Counted from the stretch's first letter, positions 18,650-27,782 are shown. The stretch: DNA of 55,861 nucleotides from a bacterium (GCA_016932385.1 JAFGCY010000017.1:1-55861), one strand, 5' to 3'. Notes: generated by a model from the letters alone, not told the origin. A program made the numbers and translations.

Positions 18650-19769
18650 ACATGCTCACCTCCATGGTGGATTGCGCCCCGCCTCCCAGATCCGGCATGA
18701 GGACGACGAACAGCGCCGCCAGGAACACCAGCACCAGGCCCGCCGGCAACAGCACCTTCCAGCCGAACTGCATCAGCTGGTCGTAGCGGAACCGCGGCTC
18801 CGTGGCGCGGATCCACATGAAGATCAGGATCAGAAACAGCGTCTTGGCGACGAATGTCAACGTCGTCGACAGGCCCAGGGCGGAGAGGCTGACCACCGTC
18901 CAGTAGCCCTCCTGCGGGCCCCAGACGGCGTCCGGATTACCGACGATCAGGCCGACCCAGTTGGTCAGGTCCACCCCGCCGATCGCCGGCAGCAAATAGC
19001 CGCCCAGGAAGAAGTGCACGGCGATCGCGCACATCGCGCTCATGCCCATGTACTCGCCCATCGGGAACATTGCGTATTTCAATGAACTGTACTCGGTGTG
19101 GAAGCCCGTCACCAGCTCGGATTCGCATTCCGGCAGGTCGAAGGGGATGCGCGCCGTCTCCGCCATCGCGGAGACCAGGAACAGCACACCCGCCGGTAAG
19201 AGCACGAACAGATAGGCGGGATGCCAGGTCTCGGCCCGATAGATATTGCCGATATCGGTGATTTTCAGGCTGCCGACGATCATCACGGGGACCATCAGCG
19301 CCAGGCCCAGCCCCAGCTCGTAGCTGATCACCTGGGCGATCGAGCGCAGCGCGCCCATAAAGCTGTAGCGGTTCTGGCTGCTCCAGCCGGCGAGGATCAC
19401 GCCGTAGGCCGCCAAGCTGGACAACCCCAGAAACACCAGTACCGCGATCGGCAGGTCGGTCAAAAACACGCGCTCGCCGACCGGAATCAGCGAGAACATC
19501 GTAAACGCCGCGCTGAAGCTGATGATCGGCGCGATCAGATAGAGCACCTTGTCGGCACGCCGTGGGATCAGTTCCTGCTTGAGGATCGCCTTGACGCCAT
19601 CGGCGATCGGCTGGAACAACCCCCAGGGGCCGACGCGGTTGGGACCGACGCGCCACTGGAACCAGGACAGCACGCGGCGCTCCAGGTAGGTCAGATAGGC
19701 GAACGCCGTCAGGCAGACCACCACCAGGATCACACCGCGCACCAGGATCAGGAGAATATCTTGCGGCAT
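18636..19769 (-). CDS. nuoH: NADH-quinone oxidoreductase subunit H
   Basis: Membrane subunit that forms the quinone-binding chamber with NuoB and NuoD. 377 aa, eight TM helices. Diagnostic ERRVLSWFQWRVGPNRVGP, the acidic loop block AETARIPFDLPECESELVTGFHTEYSS is split here as AETARIPFDLPE and SELVTGFHTEYSS, and FMWIRATEPRFRYDQLM near the C-terminus. Two bases after nuoG. Confidence 0.95.
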   Translation of the reverse strand: MPQDILLILVRGVILVVVCLTAFAYLTYLERRVLSWFQWRVGPNRVGPWGLFQPIADGVKAILKQELIPRRADKVLYLIAPIISFSAAFTMFSLIPVGERVFLTDLPIAVLVFLGLSSLAAYGVILAGWSSQNRYSFMGALRSIAQVISYELGLGLALMVPVMIVGSLKITDIGNIYRAETWHPAYLFVLLPAGVLFLVSAMAETARIPFDLPECESELVTGFHTEYSSLKYAMFPMGEYMGMSAMCAIAVHFFLGGYLLPAIGGVDLTNWVGLIVGNPDAVWGPQEGYWTVVSLSALGLSTTLTFVAKTLFLILIFMWIRATEPRFRYDQLMQFGWKVLLPAGLVLVFLAALFVVLMPDLGGGAQSTMEVSMYVPR

Positions 19770-19771
19770 AA

Positions 19772-22255
19772 TTAGTCCTTTCCAACTCCTGCAAGCTTCT
19801 TCACGGCGACGGCCGCCGGAGCGGCACCGGCCAGCCGATTGGCCGGTTGCGCCAAGTAATAGTCGTTCACCACCACGCTGCCGGGCCGGACCCAGGCAGC
19901 CAGCTGCACCGGCAGTTCCAGTTCATGGCCACCACCAAGCCCGATCCACTCACCGTCGCTTACGCCCAGTTTCGCGGCGTCCGCGGGATTGAGGAAGGCA
20001 TAGAACGGCTTGGGGATCTTGTCGAATACGCGGCTGAAGCGGATTTCCTCGCGGTCGTTGTATAAAAACCGCTTGGGCGTCAGCAACAGCTGTCCGTCCG
20101 GCGCCGCAACTTCGGCCGGCAGGTCGGTGCTGGCCTTCAGCCGGTCGAGCGCCGGCGGCTTGGGACTGAACGGCAGCCCCTGGTCGGGCAGGTCGTCGAG
20201 CGTATTGGTGGGCAGGCCCGGGATCACCCGCGCCAGCTGCGCCCTGAGCGCCGGCAGGTCGGCGGCGACCGGGCTCTGGCCCATGGCGGCGGCGATGCCG
20301 TTGACCACGTCCAACACCGACGGCGCGACGCTGTCGATACTGGCGACCAGGCGCTTCTGCACCCGCCATTCCAGGTTGATGACGAAACCTTCGCGGTGCG
20401 CCCAGGTGCCCAGCGGCAAATGCACGTGCGCCCGCTCGCTGGTTGCATTGGGAAAGGCGCCGCAGTAAATCACGGCCTCGACGTTCTTGAGCGCTTTTTC
20501 GACCACGTCGCGATGCTGGTATCTGACCAGGACATCCTTGTCGAAGATCACCAGCGCCTTGAGTTTGCCGGCCGCGGCGGCCTCGAGCACCTTGCCCAGG
20601 CAGCCCACCGGCGCGGTCACGCCCTCCAGGCGTCCGTCGGTCAGCCGCTCGAAGCAATTGACCAGCAGCGCTCCCGCGCTATTGACGGACTTATAGACCG
20701 GGTTGAGATAGACCGCCTTAGTGTCCGGGCTGGCTTGGGCGATCGCCTCGCGCAGGGCGGCCAGCGCTTTCAGCACCGTAGGTGGATCCTCGCTCAGCCA
20801 GACCTCGTCGCCGCAGACGATCGCGCAGTCCTCGCCGGCCTGGCGCAGCCGTTCCGCCAGCGGCGTAACCTCCGGCGGCACCTCGCCCTGGCCCGTCAGC
20901 GCGTTGGTCAGGCCGCGCACGAAGCGCAGCAGCCCGCCGAAGGGGTAGTCCAGGCTCAGTTCGGCGAAGCGGTCGATCCCGCTCTGCTGGCTGCGCGCAT
21001 TCAAGAGCCGCAGCAGGCCGCGCCGCGCCGCGATGTCCAGTCTGAGTCCCAGGGACGGCGCTTCCTCGAACAGGTCGCAGCCCAGGGTCAGCACCGTCGC
21101 GGCGTTGAGGATGCCCTCGATCGTCGTGAAGCCCGAGCCCACGGTGGCGAGCGTTGCGTCGTCCGGCACTTCGATGCTGGACATGCAGTCGCCCAGGTTG
21201 TAGTACGACGTATTCAGCACGCGCCCGGCGAAGAGCTTGAGCGCCAGGTATTCCTCGGTGTTCAGCCCGGCGCCGGCCAACAGCCCCACCGAACCGGGGC
21301 CGTGCTCGTTGACGATCCTGCCCAGGATACGACCAGCCTCCGTCTCGCCGGCGAGTCGTGAAACGCGTGTTTCCTCCTCGCCACGAACGAGCGCTCTGGT
21401 CAGCCGGCGGGGATCCTCGATGAATTCCCAGCCGAACCGCGTGGCGTCGTCGAGCATGCCGTTCTCGACCGTCGGGTTGTCGCGCGGGACGATCCGCGCC
21501 ACGTCGCCGAGACGGGCGTTGAGCCAGATGTTGGCGCCGACGCTGTCCAGGGCGCCGATCGACGGCTTGAGCTCCTGCTCCCAGGGCCGGCCCATCGTAA
21601 ACCGGTAGCTCTTGGCGGTCAGCGCGCCCACCGGGCACATGTCGATCACGTTGCCGGAAAAACGGGGCGCGGCCGCCGGATCGTCGAAGGATTCGATATA
21701 GGTTTCCGCCCCGCGGTCGACGAACTGCAGGAAATAGCTGCCGTCGATGTCCGAGGCGTAATTCACGCAGCGCTTGCAGTGGATGCAGCGCTTGTAGTTG
21801 AGCCGGATATACGGGTTCATCGAGGCGTCCGGCCGGATACGCTTCTGCTCGCGGAAGCGGCCCTCGCCCATGCCGTGGTCCCGCGTCTGGTCCTGCAGCA
21901 TGCATTCGCCGCCCTTGTCGCAGACGGGGCACTCCAGCGGGTGGTTGAGCAGATGGAATTCCAGCTGCTCCCGCCGCGCCTGAATTACCTCGGGATCCTT
22001 GGTCCAGATCTTCATGCCCTCGGCGGGCATCAACGAGCAGCTGGTCTGCAGCTTGGGCATCATCCGTCCGCCGGCCTCCACCTTGACCAGGCACATCCGG
22101 CAGGCACCGTAGGGCACCAGCCACCGGTGGGCGCAGAAGTGCGGGATGTCGTACCCCAGCTCGCGCGCGCTCCACAGGACGACCTGGTTGGCGGGGACCT
22201 TGACCGCCTGTCCGTCGATCTCGATCTCTACGTATTCGATTGGTTTTCTGGCCAT
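19772..22255 (-). CDS. nuoG: NADH-quinone oxidoreductase subunit G
   Basis: Large iron-sulfur subunit of the NADH module. 827 aa. The N-terminal 2Fe-2S site (HFCAHRWLVPYGACRMC), the His/Cys N5 motif HPLECPVCDKGGEC, and the N4 motif CIHCKRC with the distant CPVGALTAK Cys are all present. The rest is a molybdopterin-oxidoreductase-like domain without a visible cofactor-binding motif, as usual for NuoG, ending in a barrel domain (about 720-800). Three bases after nuoF. Confidence 0.95.
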   Translation of the reverse strand: MARKPIEYVEIEIDGQAVKVPANQVVLWSARELGYDIPHFCAHRWLVPYGACRMCLVKVEAGGRMMPKLQTSCSLMPAEGMKIWTKDPEVIQARREQLEFHLLNHPLECPVCDKGGECMLQDQTRDHGMGEGRFREQKRIRPDASMNPYIRLNYKRCIHCKRCVNYASDIDGSYFLQFVDRGAETYIESFDDPAAAPRFSGNVIDMCPVGALTAKSYRFTMGRPWEQELKPSIGALDSVGANIWLNARLGDVARIVPRDNPTVENGMLDDATRFGWEFIEDPRRLTRALVRGEEETRVSRLAGETEAGRILGRIVNEHGPGSVGLLAGAGLNTEEYLALKLFAGRVLNTSYYNLGDCMSSIEVPDDATLATVGSGFTTIEGILNAATVLTLGCDLFEEAPSLGLRLDIAARRGLLRLLNARSQQSGIDRFAELSLDYPFGGLLRFVRGLTNALTGQGEVPPEVTPLAERLRQAGEDCAIVCGDEVWLSEDPPTVLKALAALREAIAQASPDTKAVYLNPVYKSVNSAGALLVNCFERLTDGRLEGVTAPVGCLGKVLEAAAAGKLKALVIFDKDVLVRYQHRDVVEKALKNVEAVIYCGAFPNATSERAHVHLPLGTWAHREGFVINLEWRVQKRLVASIDSVAPSVLDVVNGIAAAMGQSPVAADLPALRAQLARVIPGLPTNTLDDLPDQGLPFSPKPPALDRLKASTDLPAEVAAPDGQLLLTPKRFLYNDREEIRFSRVFDKIPKPFYAFLNPADAAKLGVSDGEWIGLGGGHELELPVQLAAWVRPGSVVVNDYYLAQPANRLAGAAPAAVAVKKLAGVGKD

Positions 22256-22258
22256 AAC

Positions 22259-23623
22259 TTATCCGGCCTCAGCCAGCGGATTTCCAGTACTTTCAATTTC
22301 AGCCTGCGCCGCCTTGAAGTAGCGCTCGTAGTCCTCGGCGTAGCGGTTGACCGCGCTCTTGACGGGCCAGGCCGCGGCGTCACCCAGCGGGCAGAAGCTC
22401 TTGGCCTCGATGCCGTTGACGATATCCTTCAACAGCTCCAGGTCGGCCGGGCTGCCGCCGCCGGCCAGGATGCGCTCGTGGATCATCAGCATCCAGCGCG
22501 TACCCTCGCGGCACGGCGTGCACTTGCCGCAGCTCTCGTGCGCGTAGAAGTGGCTGAAGTTGTGCATCACCTTGACGATGTCCACCGTGTCGTCGAGCAC
22601 GATCATCGCCGCCGAACCGAGCATCGAGCCCGCCTTCATGACGCTTTCGTAGTCGAAGGGCGTGTCGGCGAAGGCCGGCTGCAACAACGGGCAGCTCGAA
22701 CCGCCGGGGATCACCGCCTTCAGCTTGCGCCCCGGCTTCAACCCGCCGGCCAGCTCGTCGATGATCGTGCTGATCGGCACGCCGTATTCGACCTCCCACC
22801 AGCCGGGATTGCGGACGCAGCCGCTGACGCTGACCAGCTTGATGCCCGGGGACTTCTCGGTGCCGCGACGAGTGAACCAGTCCGGTCCGGCGTCGAATAC
22901 CGCCGGCACCGTCGCAATCGTTTCCACGTTGTTGATAATCGTCGGCTTGCGCCAGAGGCCCTCCACCGCCGGGAACGGCGGCTTCATGCGCGGGTGGCCG
23001 CGCTCCCCCATGATCGAACTGAGCATGGAGGTCTCTTCGCCGCAGATATAGGCGCCGGCTCCGGTGTGCACGGTGAAGTGCATCGGATAGTCGACGCCAA
23101 AGGGTTTGTCGCCGAGGATGCCGGCCGCGTAGGCTTCCTTCACGGCGCGGTCGAGAATCGCGATCGCGTCGTAGAACTCGCCGCGGATGTAGCAGAAGGC
23201 ATCGTGCGCGCCGAAAGCCTTGCAGGCGATCATCGCGCCCTCGATCAGCCGGTGCGGGCAGTCCTCGAGGATGAAGCGGTCCTTGAAGGTGCCCGGCTCG
23301 CCCTCGTCGGCGTTGATCGCCAGGTACTTCGGCCCGGGGTGGTTCTTGGGCACGAAGCTCCACTTCAGTCCGGCCGGGAAGCCGGCGCCGCCCTTGCCGC
23401 GGATGCCCGCCGCCTTGACCTGCTCGATGATCGTCTCGGCGTCGATATCCTTGTAGACTTTCTCGGCTGAGCGGTAGCCGCCCGGCGAGCCCTCCGGAAT
23501 ATAGCGCGCCTTCGCCTTGTAATCAGCCAGCGACCGGATGCCCAGCTCGTTGTTGAGCGTGGTTACCGGAGTGATCCACTCGCTGATAACGCCGTTTTGC
23601 AGTATTGGATTGCCCTTCGCCAT
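22259..23623 (-). CDS. nuoF: NADH-quinone oxidoreductase subunit F
   Basis: FMN- and NADH-binding subunit with cluster N3. 454 aa. GKGGAGFPAGLKWSFVP (FMN site), NADEGEPGTFKDR (NADH site), GAGAYICGEETSML and the 4Fe-4S motif ESCGKCTPCREGT are all intact, with the last cluster Cys in SFCPLGDAAAWP. Five bases after nuoE. The C-terminal 30 residues continue past the usual end. Confidence 0.95.
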   Translation of the reverse strand: MAKGNPILQNGVISEWITPVTTLNNELGIRSLADYKAKARYIPEGSPGGYRSAEKVYKDIDAETIIEQVKAAGIRGKGGAGFPAGLKWSFVPKNHPGPKYLAINADEGEPGTFKDRFILEDCPHRLIEGAMIACKAFGAHDAFCYIRGEFYDAIAILDRAVKEAYAAGILGDKPFGVDYPMHFTVHTGAGAYICGEETSMLSSIMGERGHPRMKPPFPAVEGLWRKPTIINNVETIATVPAVFDAGPDWFTRRGTEKSPGIKLVSVSGCVRNPGWWEVEYGVPISTIIDELAGGLKPGRKLKAVIPGGSSCPLLQPAFADTPFDYESVMKAGSMLGSAAMIVLDDTVDIVKVMHNFSHFYAHESCGKCTPCREGTRWMLMIHERILAGGGSPADLELLKDIVNGIEAKSFCPLGDAAAWPVKSAVNRYAEDYERYFKAAQAEIESTGNPLAEAG

Positions 23624-23628
23624 GCCGG

Positions 23629-24369
23629 TTAGCCCTTCAGTGCTGCCTGAATTTCCGCAAACAGCTGGGGATTTTCCTGTTTGAGATCGCCCAGCCGCCC
23701 GTAGGCGTCGTGGACGATATACTCGCCGCCGGCCTGCTCGACCCAGGCCGGGTATTGGCTGTTGGTCGTGACCAGCCAGATCCAGCGCCGGTCGTCCGGC
23801 GGGTTGGCCTTGTCCTCGATCCTTACCAGGCGTTCGCGAAGCGCCGCGGGACCGCCGGCGGCCACCTCGTCTAGCACCTGGTCGAACAGCTCAACCGTCA
23901 GGTTGTTCACCCAGTACGCCTTGAAGTCCTCGCCGCGATGGTAGAACTGGGAGCTGGGCGCGTTATGGCAGTCCGCCAGGCACTCGACGCGCAGCAGGGT
24001 GAACTTGCCGTCCTTGGTCACCTCGCCGGGCTCCACGCCGTACTTCTTCGTGAAGTGCTCGATCAGCGCCGCGGTGCCGCCGTGCTCGCAGTTCCAAGTG
24101 CCGCACATCGCGATCAGGAACTCGCCGGTCGGCCGGCGGTTGAGCATGGTATAGAAGCTGATCACGCTCTGCACCTCGGCGAACGGCAAGTCCAGCTCGC
24201 TAGCCACGGCCTGCGCCGCCTCGGGAGTAACCTGGCCGAACAGCTTCTGGCATTCCATCAGCGCCGGGATCAGCAGCGCCTTTTTATTCGGATACCGGGA
24301 GATGCGCTCCGCGATGAACCCGCGGATCGACTCCGGTAACTCCATCCTGCTCAATTCCAACGTTGCCAT
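23629..24369 (-). CDS. nuoE: NADH-quinone oxidoreductase subunit E with C-terminal extension
   Basis: Thioredoxin-fold 2Fe-2S subunit (cluster N1a). The first 170 residues are standard: SVISFYTMLNRRPTG, then CGTWNC (Cys 89, 94) and CLADC (Cys 130, 134). The protein is 246 aa where about 160-180 is usual. The extra C-terminal part (about 172-246) is soluble, begins with RERLVRIEDKANPP and ends with YGRLGDLKQENPQLF, without a recognised motif. GGAG abuts the ATG at 24367-24369, so initiation at the TTG three codons later is possible. Confidence 0.93.
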   Translation of the reverse strand: MATLELSRMELPESIRGFIAERISRYPNKKALLIPALMECQKLFGQVTPEAAQAVASELDLPFAEVQSVISFYTMLNRRPTGEFLIAMCGTWNCEHGGTAALIEHFTKKYGVEPGEVTKDGKFTLLRVECLADCHNAPSSQFYHRGEDFKAYWVNNLTVELFDQVLDEVAAGGPAALRERLVRIEDKANPPDDRRWIWLVTTNSQYPAWVEQAGGEYIVHDAYGRLGDLKQENPQLFAEIQAALKG

Positions 24370-24397
24370 CTCCTTGCTTGACCTCGGTTAGCTCCGT

Positions 24398-24718
24398 TTA
24401 TCCTTCGCCCGCCGGCTCGATGTTGGCCAGCCGCGCGGCCTCCTGCTGGGCCTGGATGTCGCGCTGGAACTCCTCGCTGGCGAACATGCCGGCGATATTG
24501 TCGTGCGGCAGGAACAGGTCGCCGGCGAAGAACTTGCGCTGGCCGGTCTTCTGGTTCATCAGCGGGTAGCGCGGCCAGTCGATCCAGACGCCGTGCTCAT
24601 CCACCGCCTTGACCTTGCCGATGAACATCTCGCCCTGCAGGCCGAACGGCTCCATCCAGCGCTTGTCGCGCAGCCTGAAAAACACCTGTTTGCCGATGTA
24701 TGACTGTAAATGGCTCAT
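24398..24718 (-). CDS. Small unknown protein in nuo operon, paralog of the next upstream gene
   Basis: 106 aa, not recognised. Predominantly beta in pattern: YIGKQVFFRL, MFIGKVKAVDEHGVWIDW, RKFFAGDLFLPHDNIAGM, then a charged Gln/Glu helix. The same order of motifs (Y-[IV]-G-K, G-[IV]-W, LF-[IL]-P) is found in the protein encoded by 24715-24984, so the two look like tandem duplicates. GGAGGGG lies just before its ATG, and the ATG overlaps the upstream stop (ATGA). It sits between nuoD and nuoE, transcribed with them. An SH3-like small barrel that docks on complex I is a guess. Confidence 0.75.
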   Translation of the reverse strand: MSHLQSYIGKQVFFRLRDKRWMEPFGLQGEMFIGKVKAVDEHGVWIDWPRYPLMNQKTGQRKFFAGDLFLPHDNIAGMFASEEFQRDIQAQQEAARLANIEPAGEG

Positions 24719-24984
24719 GCGTCCCCTCCTTCCTCCTTAGCGTCCTCGATCGCCTGGTCCATTTCGTCGCAGCCGAAGACGTTCACCACGTGCGTATACG
24801 GGATGAACAGGTAGCCTTCGAACCGCTGCGCCGTTCCGGCGGCCAGGGCCACCTTGCGCCCGTGGTGCAGCCAGATGCCGGCCTGCTCGTACTCGAACAG
24901 CTTGGCCAGGTATTCGATCGGGTTGCCGTCGACACCCCGGGCCGTGACCTGAACGTACTTGCCGACGTAGCGCCTGAAACTCAC
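24715..24984 (-). CDS. Small unknown protein in nuo operon, tandem paralog
   Basis: 89 aa from a GTG at 24982-24984 that overlaps the nuoD stop (GTGA). A longer frame upstream would run over nuoD and is rejected. Pattern: FRRYVGKYVQV, LFEYEQAGIWLHHG, FEGYLFIPYTHVVNVFG, then an acidic helical tail. It lines up with the product of 24398-24718 although identity is low. No Cys pair, no TM segment. Because it is translationally chained to nuoD on one side and to its paralog on the other, a role in assembly or stability of the hydrophilic arm is likely but unproven. Confidence 0.75.
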   Translation of the reverse strand: MSFRRYVGKYVQVTARGVDGNPIEYLAKLFEYEQAGIWLHHGRKVALAAGTAQRFEGYLFIPYTHVVNVFGCDEMDQAIEDAKEEGGDA

Positions 24985-26183
24985 CGGTCCACCTCGCCCA
25001 GCACGATGTCGATACTGCCGATGGCCGCCGCCACGTCCGCGATCAGCAGGCCCTCGACCATCGCCGGCAGCGCGGCCAGGTTGACGAAGCTCGGTCCGCG
25101 GATCTTGACCCGCAAAGGCTTGGCGCTGCCGTCGCTGATCACGTAGAATCCCAGTTCGCCCTTGGAGCTCTCGATGCTCGCGTAAGCCTCGCCCTTGGGA
25201 GGCTTGATCCCCTCGGTCCAGTACTTGAAGTGGTGGATGTTGCGCTCGATATCGGCGTAGATCTCCGGCCGGCGCGGCGGGGCGTAATGCTCGCTCTCCC
25301 ACATGTAAGTGCCGGGCTCTGTCTCCTTGAGCTTGTCCAATCCCTGCAGCACCAGCTTGGCGGACTCGTACATCTCCACCAGGCGCACCTCGTACCGCGC
25401 GAAGATATCGCCCTCGGTGCGCACCGGCACCTCAAAGTCGAACTCCTCGTAACGGCAGTACGGCAGGTCCTTGCGTAAGTCCTGGTTGACGCCCACCGCC
25501 CGCAGCAACGGACCCATGATGCCGTAGCTGAGGCAGGTCTCGCGGTCCAGGTAGCCGATGCCCTGGGTACGGTTGCGCCAGATCGGGTTCTTGGTCAGCA
25601 GCCCCTGGATCATGTCGACCAGCTTGGGGAACTCCTGCGCCCATTTGCGCGTGTATGCGTCGAAGCCCTCCGGCACGTCATCGCGCACGCCGCCGATCCG
25701 CATGTAGCTGGTCATCATGCGCTGGCCGCCGACCATCTCGTAAAGGTCCAGCAGTTTCTCGCGCTCCTGCACGCAGTACAGGAAGACGGTCGCCGCGCCG
25801 ATGTCCATCGCGTGCGTGCCCAGCCAGAACAGGTGGCTCATCGCCCGCGTGACCTCGTGCATTACCACGCGAATATAGCTGGCCCGCACCGGCACCTCCT
25901 CGCCGATCAGCTTCTCGACGGCCAGGCAGTAGGCCAGCTCGCTGTTCATCGGCGACAGGTAGTCCATCCGCGGGTAGTGCGTGATGTTCTGCGTGTAGTT
26001 GTGCTCCTCGGAAAGCTTCTCGATGCCGGTGTGCAGGTAGCCGATGTGCGGCACGCACTTGACGACCTTCTCGCCGTCCAGCTCGAGGATCAGGCGCAGC
26101 ACGCCGTGGGTGCTGGGGTGTTGCGGCCCCATATTCAGCACCATGTGCCGGCCCTGCATTTCTTCGATTGAGTATGTGCTCAT
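24981..26183 (-). CDS. nuoD: NADH-quinone oxidoreductase subunit D
   Basis: 49-kDa subunit, related to NiFe-hydrogenase large subunits, lining the quinone site. 400 aa. GPQHPSTHGVLRL with the quinone-contacting His, LHTGIEKLSEEHNYTQ, and the C-terminal AIGSIDIVLGEVDR (which replaces the hydrogenase metal ligands) are present. Nineteen bases after nuoC, separate from it (some lineages fuse them). Confidence 0.95.
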   Translation of the reverse strand: MSTYSIEEMQGRHMVLNMGPQHPSTHGVLRLILELDGEKVVKCVPHIGYLHTGIEKLSEEHNYTQNITHYPRMDYLSPMNSELAYCLAVEKLIGEEVPVRASYIRVVMHEVTRAMSHLFWLGTHAMDIGAATVFLYCVQEREKLLDLYEMVGGQRMMTSYMRIGGVRDDVPEGFDAYTRKWAQEFPKLVDMIQGLLTKNPIWRNRTQGIGYLDRETCLSYGIMGPLLRAVGVNQDLRKDLPYCRYEEFDFEVPVRTEGDIFARYEVRLVEMYESAKLVLQGLDKLKETEPGTYMWESEHYAPPRRPEIYADIERNIHHFKYWTEGIKPPKGEAYASIESSKGELGFYVISDGSAKPLRVKIRGPSFVNLAALPAMVEGLLIADVAAAIGSIDIVLGEVDR

Positions 26184-26202
26184 GGTTTAATCCGCGCTCC
26201 CG

Positions 26203-26742
26203 CTATAGACCCAGGTCTCCTTCCATCAACGCGCCGTCGATCACGGTCGTGCCCAGATTCCATTCCCGCTTGCCGTCGAAGGGATACTCCTTGCGCAACG
26301 GATGGCCGTCCCACCGGGCCGGCAGCAGGATCCGCCGCAGGTCCGGATGCTTCCTGAAGTGGATGCCCATCAGGTCGTAGCATTCGCGTTCGTGCCAGTT
26401 CGCCGCCAGGTAGATGTCGCTGACGGTGTCGATCTCGGGCAATTCAAGCTCATTCTTCGGTGCGGCCAGCAGGCATTTGATGCGCACGCGGTGCTTGCGC
26501 CGGGTGGAATACAACTCGTAGACCACCTCGAACCGCGGCTGGCGCGGGTGGTAGTCCACCGCTGTCATGAAGGACATGATGTCGAAGCTGGTGTCCGGAT
26601 CGTCGCGCAGCTTGGTCAACGCGTGGCGGATCCCGCTGCTCTCGACGAACACAATCAGCGCCTCGGCCTCGATCCAGATGCGCTGGGCCTGCGCGCCCAG
26701 CGCTGATTGCAAGTGAATCTTTAAGTCCTGGAGTGTGCTCAT
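26203..26742 (-). CDS. nuoC: NADH-quinone oxidoreductase subunit C
   Basis: 30-kDa peripheral subunit, 179 aa. RFEVVYELYSTRRKHRVRIK and the signature ERECYDLMGIHFRKHPDLRR with LPARWDGHPLRKEYP are intact. It begins right after nuoB (one base apart) in canonical operon order. Confidence 0.95.
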   Translation of the reverse strand: MSTLQDLKIHLQSALGAQAQRIWIEAEALIVFVESSGIRHALTKLRDDPDTSFDIMSFMTAVDYHPRQPRFEVVYELYSTRRKHRVRIKCLLAAPKNELELPEIDTVSDIYLAANWHERECYDLMGIHFRKHPDLRRILLPARWDGHPLRKEYPFDGKREWNLGTTVIDGALMEGDLGL

Positions 26743-27312
26743 TTAGGCTCCGTCCATCCTTCCCGCCGGTTCAGCGAACGGGTTTTTCGCCTGGCCGGAG
26801 CGGATCTTGTTCTGCAACTTGATCAGAGCGTCGAGGAGCGCTTCCGGTCGGGGCGGGCAGCCGGGCACGTAGACGTCCACCGGCACGATCTGGTCGACGC
26901 CCGGTACGATGCTGTAGGTCTGGAAGACGCCGCCGCAGGAGGCGCAGGCCCCCATGCTGATGCACCACTTCGGGTGCGGCATCTGCTCCCACAGTTCGCG
27001 CACGATCGGCGCCATCTTCCAACTCATCCGGCCGGAGACGATCAGCAGGTCGGCCTGGCGCGGAGTGGCACGATAGACCTCGGCGCCGAAGCGCGCTTGG
27101 TCGAAACGGGCCGCCGCCGTGCACATCATTTCGATCGCACAGCAGGCCAGGCCGGCGGTCAGCGGCCAAATGCTGTTGGTCTGGGCCAGCCGAAGCGCCT
27201 GGTCCAGCTTGGTCAGCCAGACCGCCCCTTCGCCGGGCTTCCAGTTGTCAATATATGGGCGCCGATCGTCCATCGAGGGCGCGTTGATCATTCTTTTCGT
27301 TGGATCACTCAT
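26743..27312 (-). CDS. nuoB: NADH-quinone oxidoreductase subunit B
   Basis: Carries cluster N2, the last electron donor to quinone. 189 aa. The unusual tandem-Cys motif [10 protein letters not shown], the partner Cys in [11 protein letters not shown], and [12 protein letters not shown] are all seen. [16 protein letters not shown] replaces the more common form with an acidic residue before KMAP. ATG at 27310-27312, 15 bases after nuoA. Confidence 0.95.
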   Translation of the reverse strand: MSDPTKRMINAPSMDDRRPYIDNWKPGEGAVWLTKLDQALRLAQTNSIWPLTAGLACCAIEMMCTAAARFDQARFGAEVYRATPRQADLLIVSGRMSWKMAPIVRELWEQMPHPKWCISMGACASCGGVFQTYSIVPGVDQIVPVDVYVPGCPPRPEALLDALIKLQNKIRSGQAKNPFAEPAGRMDGA

Positions 27313-27327
27313 GGGCGTATCTAAGTG

Positions 27328-27729
27328 CTAGTTGCTCTCCTCCACCTCGTGCCCCCAGTCGAAGACCCGCTGCTGCAGCAGGTACAGGTAGCCGACGACC
27401 AGGATCAACAGGAACACCGCCATCTCCACGAACCAGAACACCGCGTTTCCGTCTTGCTTGAAATCCTGGCTGACGACGGCCCAGGGAACCATGAAGACCG
27501 TCTCCACGTCGAAGATGACAAACATGATACCCACCAGGTAGTAGTGGATCGGGTAACGATCCAGCGGCAGTCCTTCCGTGCGCACGCCGCATTCATACGG
27601 CCGCGACCAGTCGTACTTGTCGGACTTCACGCGGATCTGGAACAAGTGGCTGATGACCACAAAGGCCACGCCGGCCGCGGCCATCATGCCGAAGTATATA
27701 AAAAGCCCATAATAGTCGGCCAATGCCAT
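27328..27729 (-). CDS. nuoA: NADH-quinone oxidoreductase subunit A
   Basis: First gene of the complex I operon. 133 aa with three TM helices; YECGV is the conserved loop motif with the Cys that changes exposure during turnover, and FVIFDVETVFMVPWAVV is the TM2 signature. AGGA lies directly against the ATG. The promoter at 27813-27841 and a palindrome in the leader at 27767-27782 precede it. Confidence 0.95.
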   Translation of the reverse strand: MALADYYGLFIYFGMMAAAGVAFVVISHLFQIRVKSDKYDWSRPYECGVRTEGLPLDRYPIHYYLVGIMFVIFDVETVFMVPWAVVSQDFKQDGNAVFWFVEMAVFLLILVVGYLYLLQQRVFDWGHEVEESN

Positions 27730-27766
27730 TCCTCTGTACTCCCAGCTACCCCTCTTCCCAGCACAT

Positions 27767-27782
27767 ATACCCGTATGGGTAT
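27767..27782 (-). promoter_or_regulatory. CsoR/CstR-like palindromic operator in the nuo leader
   Basis: ATACCC-GTAT-GGGTAT, perfect 6-bp arms, followed on the plus strand by CTACC. It lies about 25-40 bases downstream of the predicted nuo start site. The same arms and the same CTACC extension recur at 54924-54939. The shape resembles operators of CsoR/RcnR/CstR repressors; which protein binds is unknown. Confidence 0.5.

Noticed and set aside
24985..25302. Upstream extension of the small nuo-operon gene ending at 24715
   Set aside because: It would overlap nuoD over 300 bases; the GTG at 24982-24984 gives the tight overlap expected.
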